A stretch of 57,193 nucleotides of DNA from Pseudomonas fragi. Lineage in GTDB: Bacteria; Pseudomonadota; Gammaproteobacteria; Pseudomonadales; Pseudomonadaceae. Under the pieces are notes generated by a model. That model saw only the letters and a program-made list of their open reading frames with translations, did no database searches and was not told the origin of the DNA. Positions 1 to 6,947 of this stretch are shown in pieces. Both the position numbers and the translations under genes were made by a program. Positions within the stretch are counted from its first letter, which is position 1. Each line of letters begins with the position of its first letter. Where the stretch lies: assembly GCF_002269505.1 (NCBI RefSeq), contig NZ_NQKQ01000033.1, positions 1 to 57,193 of the forward strand, written 5' to 3'.

Positions 1-15
1 TCGCTGGTTGCTCAT
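1..15 (-). CDS. IS3 transposase OrfA, first five codons (partial)
   Basis: ATG at 15-13 on the minus strand opens a frame reading MSNQR before the window ends. It is preceded by a strong AGGAGG Shine-Dalgarno at good spacing and lies about 60 bases inside the IS terminus, where orfA of IS3 elements starts. Identity as OrfA is inferred from position, because five residues carry no domain information. Confidence 0.6.
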
Positions 16-77
16 GGCACCTCCTAATGGGCCTCATTTTAAGGCTTGGAGGTGTCTACGAAACTAGGGGCGATTCA
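1..77 (-). mobile_element. IS3-family insertion sequence, left end (partial)
   Basis: Read on the minus strand, the first 77 bases are the 5' end of an IS3-type element. The terminus TGAATCGCCCC (plus 77 down to 67) begins with TG as IS3 ends do. It is followed by a leader and an AGGAGGTGCC ribosome site in front of an ATG. The terminal 26 bases match the terminus at 57117-57142 at 23 positions, which is the pattern of paired terminal inverted repeats. The rest of the element lies outside the window. Confidence 0.8.
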
Positions 78-342
78 TCCTTCTCCTTTCTCGTAATGAG
101 TAACTTACTCGTTTGCATTGGAAACAATCCAGAAACGAAGTCTTTCTCATAAAATTCTAAAGTCTTAGACACTTTCAATCTCTCTTTAATATATTCAAAG
201 CGCTTAATAGCATAATTCGCAACACATAGGTATCAATAAGCCATCACCCAGCCCTCTTAATCGAAAAATGATCGCCTATTGACTAATAGCAACCACTGGT
301 TGATATTTGTCTCACTCTCCCACCACAGAGCGAGGCAACACC
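78..342. other. AT-rich non-coding flank of the integrated element
   Basis: No gene is visible in these 265 bases, which are much more AT-rich than the surrounding sequence. There is a perfect odd-centred palindrome GAGTAA-C-TTACTC at 98-110, a possible regulator site. The AT-rich stretch 170-300 is a plausible promoter region for the rightward genes beginning at 343. No specific promoter could be assigned with confidence. Confidence 0.4.
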
Positions 343-522
343 ATGCACACCACAGCAACCCTGCACGTCCACCCAGCGTGCGCCAGTAACCGTCGACTGA
401 TCGAGCAGCTGCAAGCCACCACCGGCTGTCTGGTCATCCTCCACAACCGCAAGCCCCGGCTGGTCCCGCACAGCAAGCACCCTGCCCCATTCGATCCGAA
501 CAACGGGGGGCATGCAGCATGA
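343..522 (+). CDS. Small hypothetical protein of the integrated element
   Basis: The 59-residue product begins MHTTATLHVHPACASNRR and ends with the stop overlapping the next start (ATGA at 519-522). The ATG at 343 is preferred over an upstream in-frame start at 307 because GCGAGG lies just before it. It is soluble and basic, with no signal peptide or membrane segment. I do not recognise a family. Its position as first gene of a tightly packed rightward run ending in xis-int suggests an accessory or regulatory role in the mobile element, which is inference only. Confidence 0.6.
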   Translation: MHTTATLHVHPACASNRRLIEQLQATTGCLVILHNRKPRLVPHSKHPAPFDPNNGGHAA

Positions 523-1112
523 ACCGGTTTGCTTTGGCTGATAAAACCCTTCGCCTGCTGGCTGCGCAGGTCAATTTGAACGGCACGTTTAACCACTCGT
601 GCATTTTCAAAAATACCAACCTTCCGTTGATATTCGTGCTGCAGGTTGAGCGTAGCTCCACCAACACGCTTTTCACCATTGTTACCGGCGACGAGAAGCA
701 CAGCCTGACGGTGAACGACGCCGACAAAGACAAGCACCTGGTGCTCGCTGACTTTATTGAGTCCATCGCCACTGGCCGCATGGACACTGCCGAGCCGGCA
801 ACACCGCGCGTGCATGCTGAATCTGTCGACCGCGGCCAGCTACTGGATACCCATCAACAAGAACAGTTGCACCAGCTGGTACGCCAAGGCGGCTCGCTGA
901 AGCTCGATATCGGTCTGGATGAGGCTGTCAGCCTGGCAGTGCATCGCACGCAGAGCCGCAAAGGCATCACGGCGATTCTCGTCGCCGGCGACAGTTGCCC
1001 GCGCACTCAGTGCTTTACAGCCTATGGCAACGATCAGCACAGCTTTAACCGGCTGCTGCAGTCGCTCGATCACTTGGTTGCGTCGGCCGCTCCTGCCGCG
1101 CTCGCAGCTTAG
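519..1112 (+). CDS. Hypothetical protein of the integrated element
   Basis: A 197-residue soluble protein that starts within the stop codon of its neighbour (ATGA overlap), so the two are probably translationally coupled. It appears to have two similar halves: FNHSCIFKNTN...NTLFTIVTGD near residue 30 and a region near residue 130 containing ITAILVAGD, each followed by a short helix around SFNRLLQSLDHLV or ADFIESIATG. This resembles a duplicated alpha/beta fold, which is a visual impression only. There are no catalytic motifs, transmembrane segments or recognised family. Confidence 0.65.
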   Translation: MNRFALADKTLRLLAAQVNLNGTFNHSCIFKNTNLPLIFVLQVERSSTNTLFTIVTGDEKHSLTVNDADKDKHLVLADFIESIATGRMDTAEPATPRVHAESVDRGQLLDTHQQEQLHQLVRQGGSLKLDIGLDEAVSLAVHRTQSRKGITAILVAGDSCPRTQCFTAYGNDQHSFNRLLQSLDHLVASAAPAALAA

Positions 1113-1120
1113 GGGGTGTT

Positions 1121-1405
1121 ATGGAACGTACCCTCGCCAAAGCCGCCACCTGTCTGGGCACTACCCGGCCAAAGCTGATCAAGTTGATGCGTGAAAAAGG
1201 TCTGCTCAACGAGCGCAACTTGCCGGCCTTCCCCGTTCGGGACCGCGAGTATTTGCGGATAAAGGACAGCAACTGGTTCCACGCTGAACTCGGTATGCAA
1301 TACAGCCAATCAACCCGGGTACGTCAGCCCGGCATCGCTTGGCTGGCCGAGCAGTTGGGCCTGGCCCTTCCAGCAATTCCGGCTGATCACCGTGACGTGG
1401 CCTAG
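1121..1405 (+). CDS. Phage antirepressor KilAC-domain-like protein
   Basis: The 94-residue protein opens with LAKAATCLGTTRPKLIKLMR and continues KGLLNERNLPAF...REYLRIKD. This is the pattern of the KilAC domain at the C-terminus of phage antirepressors: a helix-turn-helix, then G-L-L, then a beta hairpin around a tyrosine. Here the domain stands alone without the usual N-terminal BRO or Ant domain. It has a GGGGTGTT ribosome region eight bases after the previous stop. It probably binds DNA or a repressor to control the element, which is inferred from family resemblance. Confidence 0.6.
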   Translation: MERTLAKAATCLGTTRPKLIKLMREKGLLNERNLPAFPVRDREYLRIKDSNWFHAELGMQYSQSTRVRQPGIAWLAEQLGLALPAIPADHRDVA

Positions 1406-1571
1406 GGAATACGCTCGGCAGATCGTGGCCATGCCGACACGCGAGGAGCGCAACGCTGCGCTCCTTGAAGTGCCGGAACATTTGCGCGAGCTGACCAAGC
1501 GCCACTGCCTGAATGCCTGGAACCACCCGGCACGTCACCCACCGAAAGCGAGTACGCCAGCCCATGAGTAA
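1392..1571 (+). CDS. Small hypothetical protein, GTG start
   Basis: A 59-residue frame starting at GTG 1392 inside the end of the preceding gene (14-base overlap) and ending at TAA 1569-1571, overlapping the next start. The product begins MTWPREYARQIVAM and contains REERNAALLEVPEHLRELTK, a strongly helical, charged segment. Overlaps on both sides and the absence of in-frame stops argue that it is a real coupled gene. No function recognised. Confidence 0.55.
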   Translation: MTWPREYARQIVAMPTREERNAALLEVPEHLRELTKRHCLNAWNHPARHPPKASTPAHE

Positions 1572-1890
1572 TGCCAACCAAAGCCCGCTGCGGCTATTGC
1601 CTGCACCAGATGCGGCCACCGTAGAGCTGCTGTATCGCAACTTCGGTGATGTGCTGATCCCCCTCGACAAGCTGCGCGTGCAGTACTTCCGCCATCTCAA
1701 CGAGCAGTCGTTTGCAGCAGAGATCATCAGCGGCCGGATTCAATTGCCCGTGACCACCCTCGACAGCAGCCGCAAGGCCCCCAAGTTCGCTCATATCCGG
1801 CACGTTGCCGCGCTGATCGATATCCGCGCGTACAAGGCTGACGAAGAGCTGGCCAGGTCACAAACCGATACCCCGAACCAAGACGATTAG
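1564..1890 (+). CDS. Pyocin activator PrtN-family protein
   Basis: The 108-residue product starts MSNANQ at 1564. An in-frame ATG at 1513 lies inside the previous gene and is less likely. The core from residue 20 (VELLYRNFGDVLIPLDKL, then IISGRIQLPVTTLDSSRK, then HVAALIDIRA) matches the PrtN layout: helix-turn-helix, then L-P and a small polar-residue motif. In P. aeruginosa PrtN activates pyocin genes after RecA relieves PrtR. Here it more likely activates genes of this element, perhaps the excision module downstream. No pyocin structural genes are in the window. Confidence 0.7.
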   Translation: MSNANQSPLRLLPAPDAATVELLYRNFGDVLIPLDKLRVQYFRHLNEQSFAAEIISGRIQLPVTTLDSSRKAPKFAHIRHVAALIDIRAYKADEELARSQTDTPNQDD

Positions 1891-1932
1891 CCAGGCGCTG
1901 CCACCACCAGCGCTGTACCAGGAGCACACCAC

Positions 1933-2070
1933 ATGACCCCTACCCAGATCTGTGCGCTGATCTTTTTGATATTGAACGTGGCCTTGCTGTATTGGCTCGG
2001 CTACCGCAACGGCCTGGCCGATGGCCGCAAGCATCAACCCGAACCCCGCACCCGGAGAAAAGCGGCATGA
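1933..2070 (+). CDS. Very small single-span membrane protein
   Basis: A 45-residue frame from ATG 1933 to TGA 2068-2070, with a CAGGAG ribosome site about ten bases upstream. Residues 6-22 (ICALIFLILNVALLYWL) form one hydrophobic helix, followed by a positively charged tail rich in Arg and Lys, so the C-terminus should stay in the cytoplasm. The stop overlaps the ATG of the next frame. Small one-span proteins of this type are common in prophages, but no specific function can be assigned. Confidence 0.5.
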   Translation: MTPTQICALIFLILNVALLYWLGYRNGLADGRKHQPEPRTRRKAA

Positions 2071-2339
2071 CGCACTTACTGACCAACCGCTTGCCCCTGC
2101 CCGCTTTGCTCCGCAACGCCAACGGGATCGACACGCCTGTAAAAAACAGTCTCTGCTGCGCAGCAGCAGGCATTACTAAAGCTTTTTGCGCCACTGCGTG
2201 GGTGCTTATACCCCACATAAAGCTGCGCAAGGCAGCCCACCTTAGTGCCCCGCTGAACGCTAGCACTCGCCCGTCCGCGCAGCCTGTGATGGGGTATACG
2301 CACCCAGGCACCGCTATTGAAGGGGATGACCATGCGTAA
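2067..2339 (+). CDS. Doubtful small ORF in a palindrome-rich segment
   Basis: A 90-residue frame starting in the stop of the previous gene and ending eight bases inside the excisionase gene. Coupling at both ends supports translation. The product is odd, with CCAAAG, many Ala, Pro and His residues, and no recognisable domain. The DNA carries a perfect CTGCTGCGCAGCAG palindrome (2153-2166) and a 17-base inverted repeat, so the segment may instead be a structured regulatory region. Phage ash-type genes look similarly unusual, but I cannot show homology. Confidence 0.35.
   Translation: MTHLLTNRLPLPALLRNANGIDTPVKNSLCCAAAGITKAFCATAWVLIPHIKLRKAAHLSAPLNASTRPSAQPVMGYTHPGTAIEGDDHA
2199..2306. repeat. 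17-bp imperfect inverted repeat upstream of xis
   Basis: TGGGTGCTTATACCCCA at 2199-2215 and TGGGGTATACGCACCCA at 2290-2306 are reverse complements at 16 of 17 positions, separated by 74 bases. The left arm, extended to 2198-2216, is itself a dyad (GTGGG...CCCAC). The right arm lies about 26 bases before the excisionase start. It could be a pair of operator half-sites allowing looping, or the base of a long RNA stem. Confidence 0.55.
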
Positions 2340-2544
2340 AGAGCTGATCAAGATTAGCGAATACCAACGCCGCCGCTGGGGCGAAAACGGGACACCGCTC
2401 TGCTCACAAGCCATCCGTAATTACATCCGCAACGGAAAGCTGCCGGGTGAGCAGATAGGCTCGCTCTGGTATGTGGACTGGAAGGCACTGAACATAGCTG
2501 ACGGCAACGATCTGGTCGCTATGGTGCTAAGAGGAGTTGCCTGA
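2332..2544 (+). CDS. Excisionase (Xis-like small DNA-binding protein)
   Basis: The 70-residue product starts MRKELIKISEYQ and has RRRWGENGTPLCSQAIRNYI followed by GKLPGEQIGSLWYVD. This is the Xis pattern of a winged helix in which a recognition helix with RNYIRNGKLPG precedes a W-Y strand. Xis bends DNA at the attachment site and drives excision with the integrase. ATG 2332 is chosen over 2326 because GAAGGGG then sits at normal spacing. The stop overlaps the int start (ATGA-type overlap at 2544), the usual xis-int coupling. Confidence 0.75.
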   Translation: MRKELIKISEYQRRRWGENGTPLCSQAIRNYIRNGKLPGEQIGSLWYVDWKALNIADGNDLVAMVLRGVA

Positions 2545-3656
2545 TGGCTCCTCGGCCACGCAACAGTGCGAACAAGCACCTGCCGCAGAACCTGTACTTT
2601 GATCCACGGCGCTCGACCTACCGCTACCGTCGCCCCAGCGACGGTAAGTGGTTTCAATTCGGCACCGACCGGATCAGGGCCATTGATGCCGCAAAACAGC
2701 TCAACCTGGCCTTTATGCAAGGCGCCGATCTCTTCCGTTCCGTCATAGGTAATCCGTCGGGCTCCTTTGCTGGCTTTCTGGATAAATACGAAGCCGAGAT
2801 ATTGCCACCGCGCGAGCTGGCCAAGGGTACGCTCGGGTTGTACGCCGTTCACTTCAGACGCTTTCGAAAGTATTTCGAGGGCAAAGCCGTCGATCAAATA
2901 ACCATACGCATGGTTGCCGAGTTACTGGACACACTGACCCCCAGGAGTGCCAATCAAAGCCGCGCCCTGCTGGTGGACATTTTCAATCATGCCGCGTCCA
3001 AAGGCTTATGCCCGGATAACCCGGCATCGAGCACCATCAACCGTATCGAGAAGAAGCAACGCAAACGCCATACCGTGGAAGGCCTGAAGGCGATCAGGGA
3101 GGTGGCCCCACCCTGGCTGCGCAACGCCATCGACTTGGCACTGATCACTGCTCAGCGGCGCTCAGACATTCTGGACATGCGCTTTGACGGAGTGCGTGAT
3201 GGGTTTCTGTACCTGGTACAAAAGAAGACAGCCAAGGCCAGTGATACCGCGTGGATTCGTTTCAAGGTGACTGACGAACTGCAGACCGTCATAACCCGCT
3301 GCCAGGACAATATCGCGTCCCCCTTCCTGATTCATCGTAAGCCACAACGACTGCTACAGAAACAGGCCCAGACAAAAGAGCACTGGACCAAGATTGAAGA
3401 ACGCTACCTGACCCAAGCCTTCAAAGATGCACGAGACCTGGCAGGCTGTTACGCAGATTGGAAAGAAGAGGAAATGCCGGGCTTTCACGAAGTGCGCGCG
3501 CTGTCGTTGCACCTGTACAAAAAAGCCGGAAAAGATGGTCAAACCATTGCAGGCCATGCCAGCGAGACCATGACCAAAAATTACCAGAAAGACCACGCCG
3601 ATGTGATCTGGTCGGATGCGATTCCAGACCTGAATATCAGTGAAATCACCGGATAG
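2544..3656 (+). CDS. int: Lambda-type tyrosine integrase
   Basis: A 370-residue site-specific recombinase. The N-terminal 60 residues (LPQNLYFD...YRYRRPSDGKWFQFG) match the arm-type DNA-binding domain of lambda Int-like enzymes. A core-binding domain follows at about 75-165, then the catalytic domain. The active-site set is visible: Arg205 in AQRRSD, Lys228 in QKKTAK, His315-x-x-Arg318 in HEVRA, His338 in GHAS and nucleophile Tyr347 in TKNYQKD. The gene lies immediately beside tRNA-Pro, pointing at its 3' end, so this tRNA is the likely attB. All catalytic residues are intact. Confidence 0.92.
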   Translation: MAPRPRNSANKHLPQNLYFDPRRSTYRYRRPSDGKWFQFGTDRIRAIDAAKQLNLAFMQGADLFRSVIGNPSGSFAGFLDKYEAEILPPRELAKGTLGLYAVHFRRFRKYFEGKAVDQITIRMVAELLDTLTPRSANQSRALLVDIFNHAASKGLCPDNPASSTINRIEKKQRKRHTVEGLKAIREVAPPWLRNAIDLALITAQRRSDILDMRFDGVRDGFLYLVQKKTAKASDTAWIRFKVTDELQTVITRCQDNIASPFLIHRKPQRLLQKQAQTKEHWTKIEERYLTQAFKDARDLAGCYADWKEEEMPGFHEVRALSLHLYKKAGKDGQTIAGHASETMTKNYQKDHADVIWSDAIPDLNISEITG

Positions 3657-3686
3657 TTTTGCGCGCATTTTGCGCCAGTTTTGCGC
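3657..3686 (+). repeat. Three helically phased TTTTGCGC repeats next to int
   Basis: TTTTGCGC occurs at 3657-3664, 3668-3675 and 3679-3686, an exact 11-base period, directly after the integrase stop and about 60 bases from the tRNA 3' end. Same-face phasing beside an attachment site is what integrase arm-type or excisionase binding sites look like. The protein that binds is not shown by the sequence. Confidence 0.6.
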
Positions 3687-3701
3687 AGGCCAGAAACGAG
3701 A

Positions 3702-3735
3702 AAGGGGATCAAGCACCTAAGTACTTGATCCCCTT
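3702..3735 (-). terminator. Terminator-like 12-bp hairpin downstream of tRNA-Pro
   Basis: AAGGGGATCAAG (3702-3713) and CTTGATCCCCTT (3724-3735) form a perfect 12-bp stem with a 10-base loop. On the minus strand it lies just beyond the tRNA 3' end and is followed by TTTCTCGTTTC, so it probably terminates tRNA-Pro transcription. It sits on the mobile-element side of the likely crossover region. Confidence 0.65.
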
Positions 3736-3743
3736 ACAGAATA

Positions 3744-3820
3744 TGGTCGGGACGGAGTGATTCGAACACTCGACCCCTAGCACCCCATGCTAGTGCGCTA
3801 CCGGACTGCGCTACGCCCCG
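3744..3820 (-). tRNA. tRNA-Pro (anticodon GGG)
   Basis: The minus strand from 3820 to 3744 reads CGGGGCG (acceptor), TAGCGCAG...GGTAGCGC (D arm), the stem CTAGC/GCTAG with loop ATGGGGT, a T arm with GTTCGAATC, then CGTCCCG, discriminator A and an encoded CCA. The acceptor pairs CGGGGCG with CGTCCCG (one G-U). Anticodon GGG is at plus 3784-3786 and decodes CCC/CCU proline codons. Its 3' end faces the integrase gene, marking it as the integration site. Confidence 0.95.
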
Positions 3821-3862
3821 ACTAGGCGTTATAACTTGCTAGAACGTCGAGAAATATACCTT

Positions 3863-3896
3863 AAGCTTTTGAAATACGGAAGTATTTTAAAAGCTT
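3863..3896 (-). terminator. 15-bp hairpin between merR and tRNA-Pro
   Basis: AAGCTTTTGAAATAC (3863-3877) pairs with GTATTTTAAAAGCTT (3882-3896) with one mismatch, which is a G-U pair in minus-strand RNA, and a four-base loop GGAA. It lies directly after the stop of the MerR-type gene and is AT-rich but lacks a clean U tract. It probably ends or protects the pheST-ihfA-merR transcript. Confidence 0.5.
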
Positions 3897-3899
3897 TGG

Positions 3900-4256
3900 T
3901 TACTTTTTCAGGACCTGCAAAACATCTTCAAGCTCGCTAATCGTTTGCCGAATTAACTGCTTGTACTGCGTCGTGTCATCTTTGGCTTCATCACCAGAAA
4001 GCCGCAAGCGCGCCCCGCCAATGGTGAAGCCTTGATCATAAAGCAACGCTCGAATCTGCCGGATCATCAGCACATCCTGGCGCTGATAATACCGGCGGTT
4101 TCCGCGACGTTTTACGGGGTTGAGCTGAGGAAATTCTTGTTCCCAATAGCGCAGCACATGCGGTTTTACACCACACAGCTCGCTGACTTCGCCAATGGCG
4201 AAGTAGCGTTTGCCAGGGATCGGCGGGAGCTCGTCGTTATGACTTGGTTCCAGCAT
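3900..4256 (-). CDS. MerR-family transcriptional regulator
   Basis: A 118-residue regulator. Residues 17-85 form the MerR winged helix: YFAIGEVSELCGVKPHVLRYWE, then VKRRGNRRYYQRQDV. A short C-terminal helix (YKQLIRQTISELEDVLQVL) probably makes the dimer coiled coil. There are no cysteines placed as in metal sensors. The gene overlaps the end of ihfA by 20 bases, so it is co-transcribed and probably translationally coupled. This ihfA-merR-tRNA-Pro order is standard in pseudomonads. The effector and targets are not known to me. Confidence 0.9.
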   Translation of the reverse strand: MLEPSHNDELPPIPGKRYFAIGEVSELCGVKPHVLRYWEQEFPQLNPVKRRGNRRYYQRQDVLMIRQIRALLYDQGFTIGGARLRLSGDEAKDDTTQYKQLIRQTISELEDVLQVLKK

Positions 4257-4539
4257 AAGCCTCTACTCGGGCCTTCAACTTCTGCCCTGGACGAAAAGTG
4301 ACTACACGGCGAGCCGTGATCGGGATTTCTTCTCCCGTTTTCGGATTGCGGCCAGGCCGCTGTCGCTTGTCACGCAGATCAAAGTTGCCAAAACCTGACA
4401 GTTTGACCTGCTCGTTGTCTTCAAGAGCGTGCCTGATTTCTTCAAAAAACAGCTCAACCAATTCTTTGGCTTCGCGTTTATTCAGGCCCAATTCCTCATA
4501 AAGACGTTCCGCCATCTCAGCTTTTGTCAGAGCCCCCAT
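4237..4539 (-). CDS. ihfA: Integration host factor subunit alpha
   Basis: The 100-residue product starts MGALTKAEMAERLYEELGLNK and carries the HU/IHF DNA-binding arm GFGNFDLRDKRQRPGRNPKTG followed by RRVVTFRPGQKLK. With IhfB it bends DNA sharply and serves recombination, replication and sigma-54 promoters. It follows pheT by three bases within one operon, as in other gamma-proteobacteria, and overlaps merR. Full length. IHF is also a likely cofactor for the lambda-type integrase encoded nearby. Confidence 0.97.
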   Translation of the reverse strand: MGALTKAEMAERLYEELGLNKREAKELVELFFEEIRHALEDNEQVKLSGFGNFDLRDKRQRPGRNPKTGEEIPITARRVVTFRPGQKLKARVEAYAGTKS

Positions 4540-4542
4540 ACG

Positions 4543-6921
4543 TCACTTCCTTAGCGTGGCGTTCAACCTTTGTTCGAGCGAGGTGAGGATGTTTTGCGTT
4601 GTGGCGTTCACCTCATCGTCATTAAGAGTGCGCGATGGATGCTGCCAGGTCAAGCCAACTGCAAGGCTTTTTCTATGCGGATCAATGCCTTTACCCTGGT
4701 AAACATCAAATAACCTTAGGTCCGTGAGCCATTCGCCTGCATTTTCACGAATTACATCCAGTACTGCACTGGCTGCAACGTCACGATCGGCCAACAACGC
4801 CAGGTCACGACGCACTTCAGGAAAGCGCGATAACTCGTGGAATTTAGGCATTTTGCCCAGGGCCACTTCTGCCAGAACCAGTTCAAAAACAAACACTGGG
4901 CGGTCAAGGCCAAGATTTTTTGACAGCTCAGGATGGATGGCACCAACGTAGCCCACTTCGCGACCGTCACGCTCAATTCGTGCTGTCTGCCCCGGATGCA
5001 GGGCAGGATGCTTGCCCGGCACAAAGGTGAAGGCGTCCAGTGCACCGGCAAAACCGAGCACCGCTTCTACATCAGCCTTGACGTCGAAGAAGTCGACTAC
5101 ATCACGACCTTGAGCCCAACCTTCAGGCAGACGGCTGCCGCAAACCACACCCGCCAGCATCGGCTCTTGCTTGAGACCTTCAAGCTGGCCGACAAAGCGC
5201 AGGCCGCTTTCAAACAGGCGAACGCGATCTTGCTGACGGTTCAGGTTGTGCTGCAATGACTTGACGAGGCCTGGCCACAACGAGGCACGCATGGCGGCCA
5301 TGTCGTTTGAAATCGGGTTGGCCAGCAAAAGCGGTTCAACACCCGGGCTAAACAGTTCGAACTGTTTCGGGTCGATGAAGCTGTAGGTAATCGCTTCCTG
5401 ATAACCACGAGCGACCAGCAAACGACGCAACTCCGGGAGGTCGCTACGCGCTTCAGCTTTGGCTTGTGGTGCCAGGCGAGCTTGCGGATAACGAACCGGC
5501 AGGCGGTTGTAGCCGTACAGGCGAGCCAGCTCTTCGATCAGGTCAACTTCCAGGCTGATATCGAAGCGATGGCTTGGCACTTCTACGCGCCATTGCCCTG
5601 CCCCTTCAGCGGTGATGATCAGGCCCAGGGCGCTGAGCAGACGCTCAACTTCCGCCGCATCCATTTCCATGCCGAGCATCTGGCTGATACGCGCTGCACG
5701 CAATGTGATCGGTGCAATCGACGGCAGATACTGCTCGCTGACGGTTTCAACGATCGGGCCAGCTTCGCCACCAGTGATTTCCAGCAGCAGGCCAGTGGCG
5801 CGCTCCATGGCTTCACGGGCCAGCTTCCAGTCCACGCCACGCTCGTAACGGTGCGAAGCATCGGTGTGCAGGCCGTAGGAGCGGGCCTTGCCAGCAACGG
5901 CGATTTGATCGAAGAAAGCACTTTCAAGGAACACATCACGGGTCTTGCCCGTCACACCACTGTGCTCGCCACCCATGACGCCGGCAATGGCCAAGGCACG
6001 GGTATGGTCTGCGATGACCAGCGTGTCGCTGCGCAGGGAGACTTCCTGGCCGTCGAGCAATACCAGCTTCTCGCCTTCTTCGGCCATGCGCACACGAATG
6101 CCGCCATTGATCTCGGCAAGGTCAAACGCGTGCAACGGCTGACCCAGTTCCAACATGACATAGTTGGTAATGTCTACAGCGGCATCGATGCTGCGCACGT
6201 CGGCGCGACGCAGGCGCTCAACCATCCACAGCGGGGTCGGCCGGGACAGGTCGACATTGCGGATTACCCGACCCAGATAGCGCGGGCATGCGGCAGGTGC
6301 CAGCACTTCAACCGGACGCACTTCTTCGTGTATCGCAGGCACTGGCACAACAACAGGGCGAGTCACCTGGGCGTTGTACAAAGCGCCCACTTCACGAGCC
6401 AGACCTGCCAGGGACAGGCAGTCGCCACGGTTAGGTGTGAGATCGACTTCGATGCTGGCGTCTTCAAGCCCCAGGTACACACGAATGTCTTCACCCACCG
6501 GCGCATCGGCCGGCAGCTCCATCAGACCGTCGTTGCCCTCGCCCACTTGCAGCTCTGCTTGCGAGCACAGCATGCCGTTGGACTCGACGCCACGCAGCTT
6601 GGCCTTCTTGATCTTGAAGTCGCCCGGCAGTTCAGCACCGATCATGGCAAACGGAATCTTCAGGCCCGGACGCACATTAGGTGCACCGCAAACGACCTGA
6701 AAAGTCTCGGAACCATTGCTGACCTGGCAAACGCGAAGCTTGTCGGCATCAGGGTGCTGCTCGGTGCTCAGCACCTCGCCCACCACCACACCACTGAAAA
6801 CACCGGCGGCCGGCGTTACGCTGTCGACCTCAAGACCGGCCATCGACAGACGAGCAACCAGCTCGTCGCGACCTACCTGCGGGTTTACCCAACCACGCAG
6901 CCATTGTTCACTGAATTTCAT
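4543..6921 (-). CDS. pheT: Phenylalanine-tRNA ligase beta subunit
   Basis: 792 residues, the usual bacterial PheT length. An N-terminal tRNA-binding OB fold (about 40-150) includes HPDADKLRVCQV and GMLCSQAEL. B3/B4 follows at about 210-400 (DITNYVMLELGQPLHAFD), the B5 DNA-binding-like domain at about 400-470, a catalytic-like core at about 480-680, and the anticodon-binding ferredoxin fold at the C-terminus (FPEVRRDLALLADRDV). It forms the (alpha-beta)2 enzyme with PheS and provides editing of Tyr-tRNA(Phe). It starts 26 bases after pheS, with AGGAG upstream. Confidence 0.97.
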   Translation of the reverse strand: MKFSEQWLRGWVNPQVGRDELVARLSMAGLEVDSVTPAAGVFSGVVVGEVLSTEQHPDADKLRVCQVSNGSETFQVVCGAPNVRPGLKIPFAMIGAELPGDFKIKKAKLRGVESNGMLCSQAELQVGEGNDGLMELPADAPVGEDIRVYLGLEDASIEVDLTPNRGDCLSLAGLAREVGALYNAQVTRPVVVPVPAIHEEVRPVEVLAPAACPRYLGRVIRNVDLSRPTPLWMVERLRRADVRSIDAAVDITNYVMLELGQPLHAFDLAEINGGIRVRMAEEGEKLVLLDGQEVSLRSDTLVIADHTRALAIAGVMGGEHSGVTGKTRDVFLESAFFDQIAVAGKARSYGLHTDASHRYERGVDWKLAREAMERATGLLLEITGGEAGPIVETVSEQYLPSIAPITLRAARISQMLGMEMDAAEVERLLSALGLIITAEGAGQWRVEVPSHRFDISLEVDLIEELARLYGYNRLPVRYPQARLAPQAKAEARSDLPELRRLLVARGYQEAITYSFIDPKQFELFSPGVEPLLLANPISNDMAAMRASLWPGLVKSLQHNLNRQQDRVRLFESGLRFVGQLEGLKQEPMLAGVVCGSRLPEGWAQGRDVVDFFDVKADVEAVLGFAGALDAFTFVPGKHPALHPGQTARIERDGREVGYVGAIHPELSKNLGLDRPVFVFELVLAEVALGKMPKFHELSRFPEVRRDLALLADRDVAASAVLDVIRENAGEWLTDLRLFDVYQGKGIDPHRKSLAVGLTWQHPSRTLNDDEVNATTQNILTSLEQRLNATLRK

Positions 6922-6947
6922 CCTGCTCTCCTAAGAATTCGTTACGA

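Noticed and set aside
57..77. Circular molecule closed through a single IS copy
   Set aside because: Flanking bases show no target duplication and the cargo is core chromosome, so two separate IS copies are more likely.
312..815. 167-codon minus-strand frame in the element
   Set aside because: Overlaps two tightly coupled rightward genes and lacks a ribosome site.
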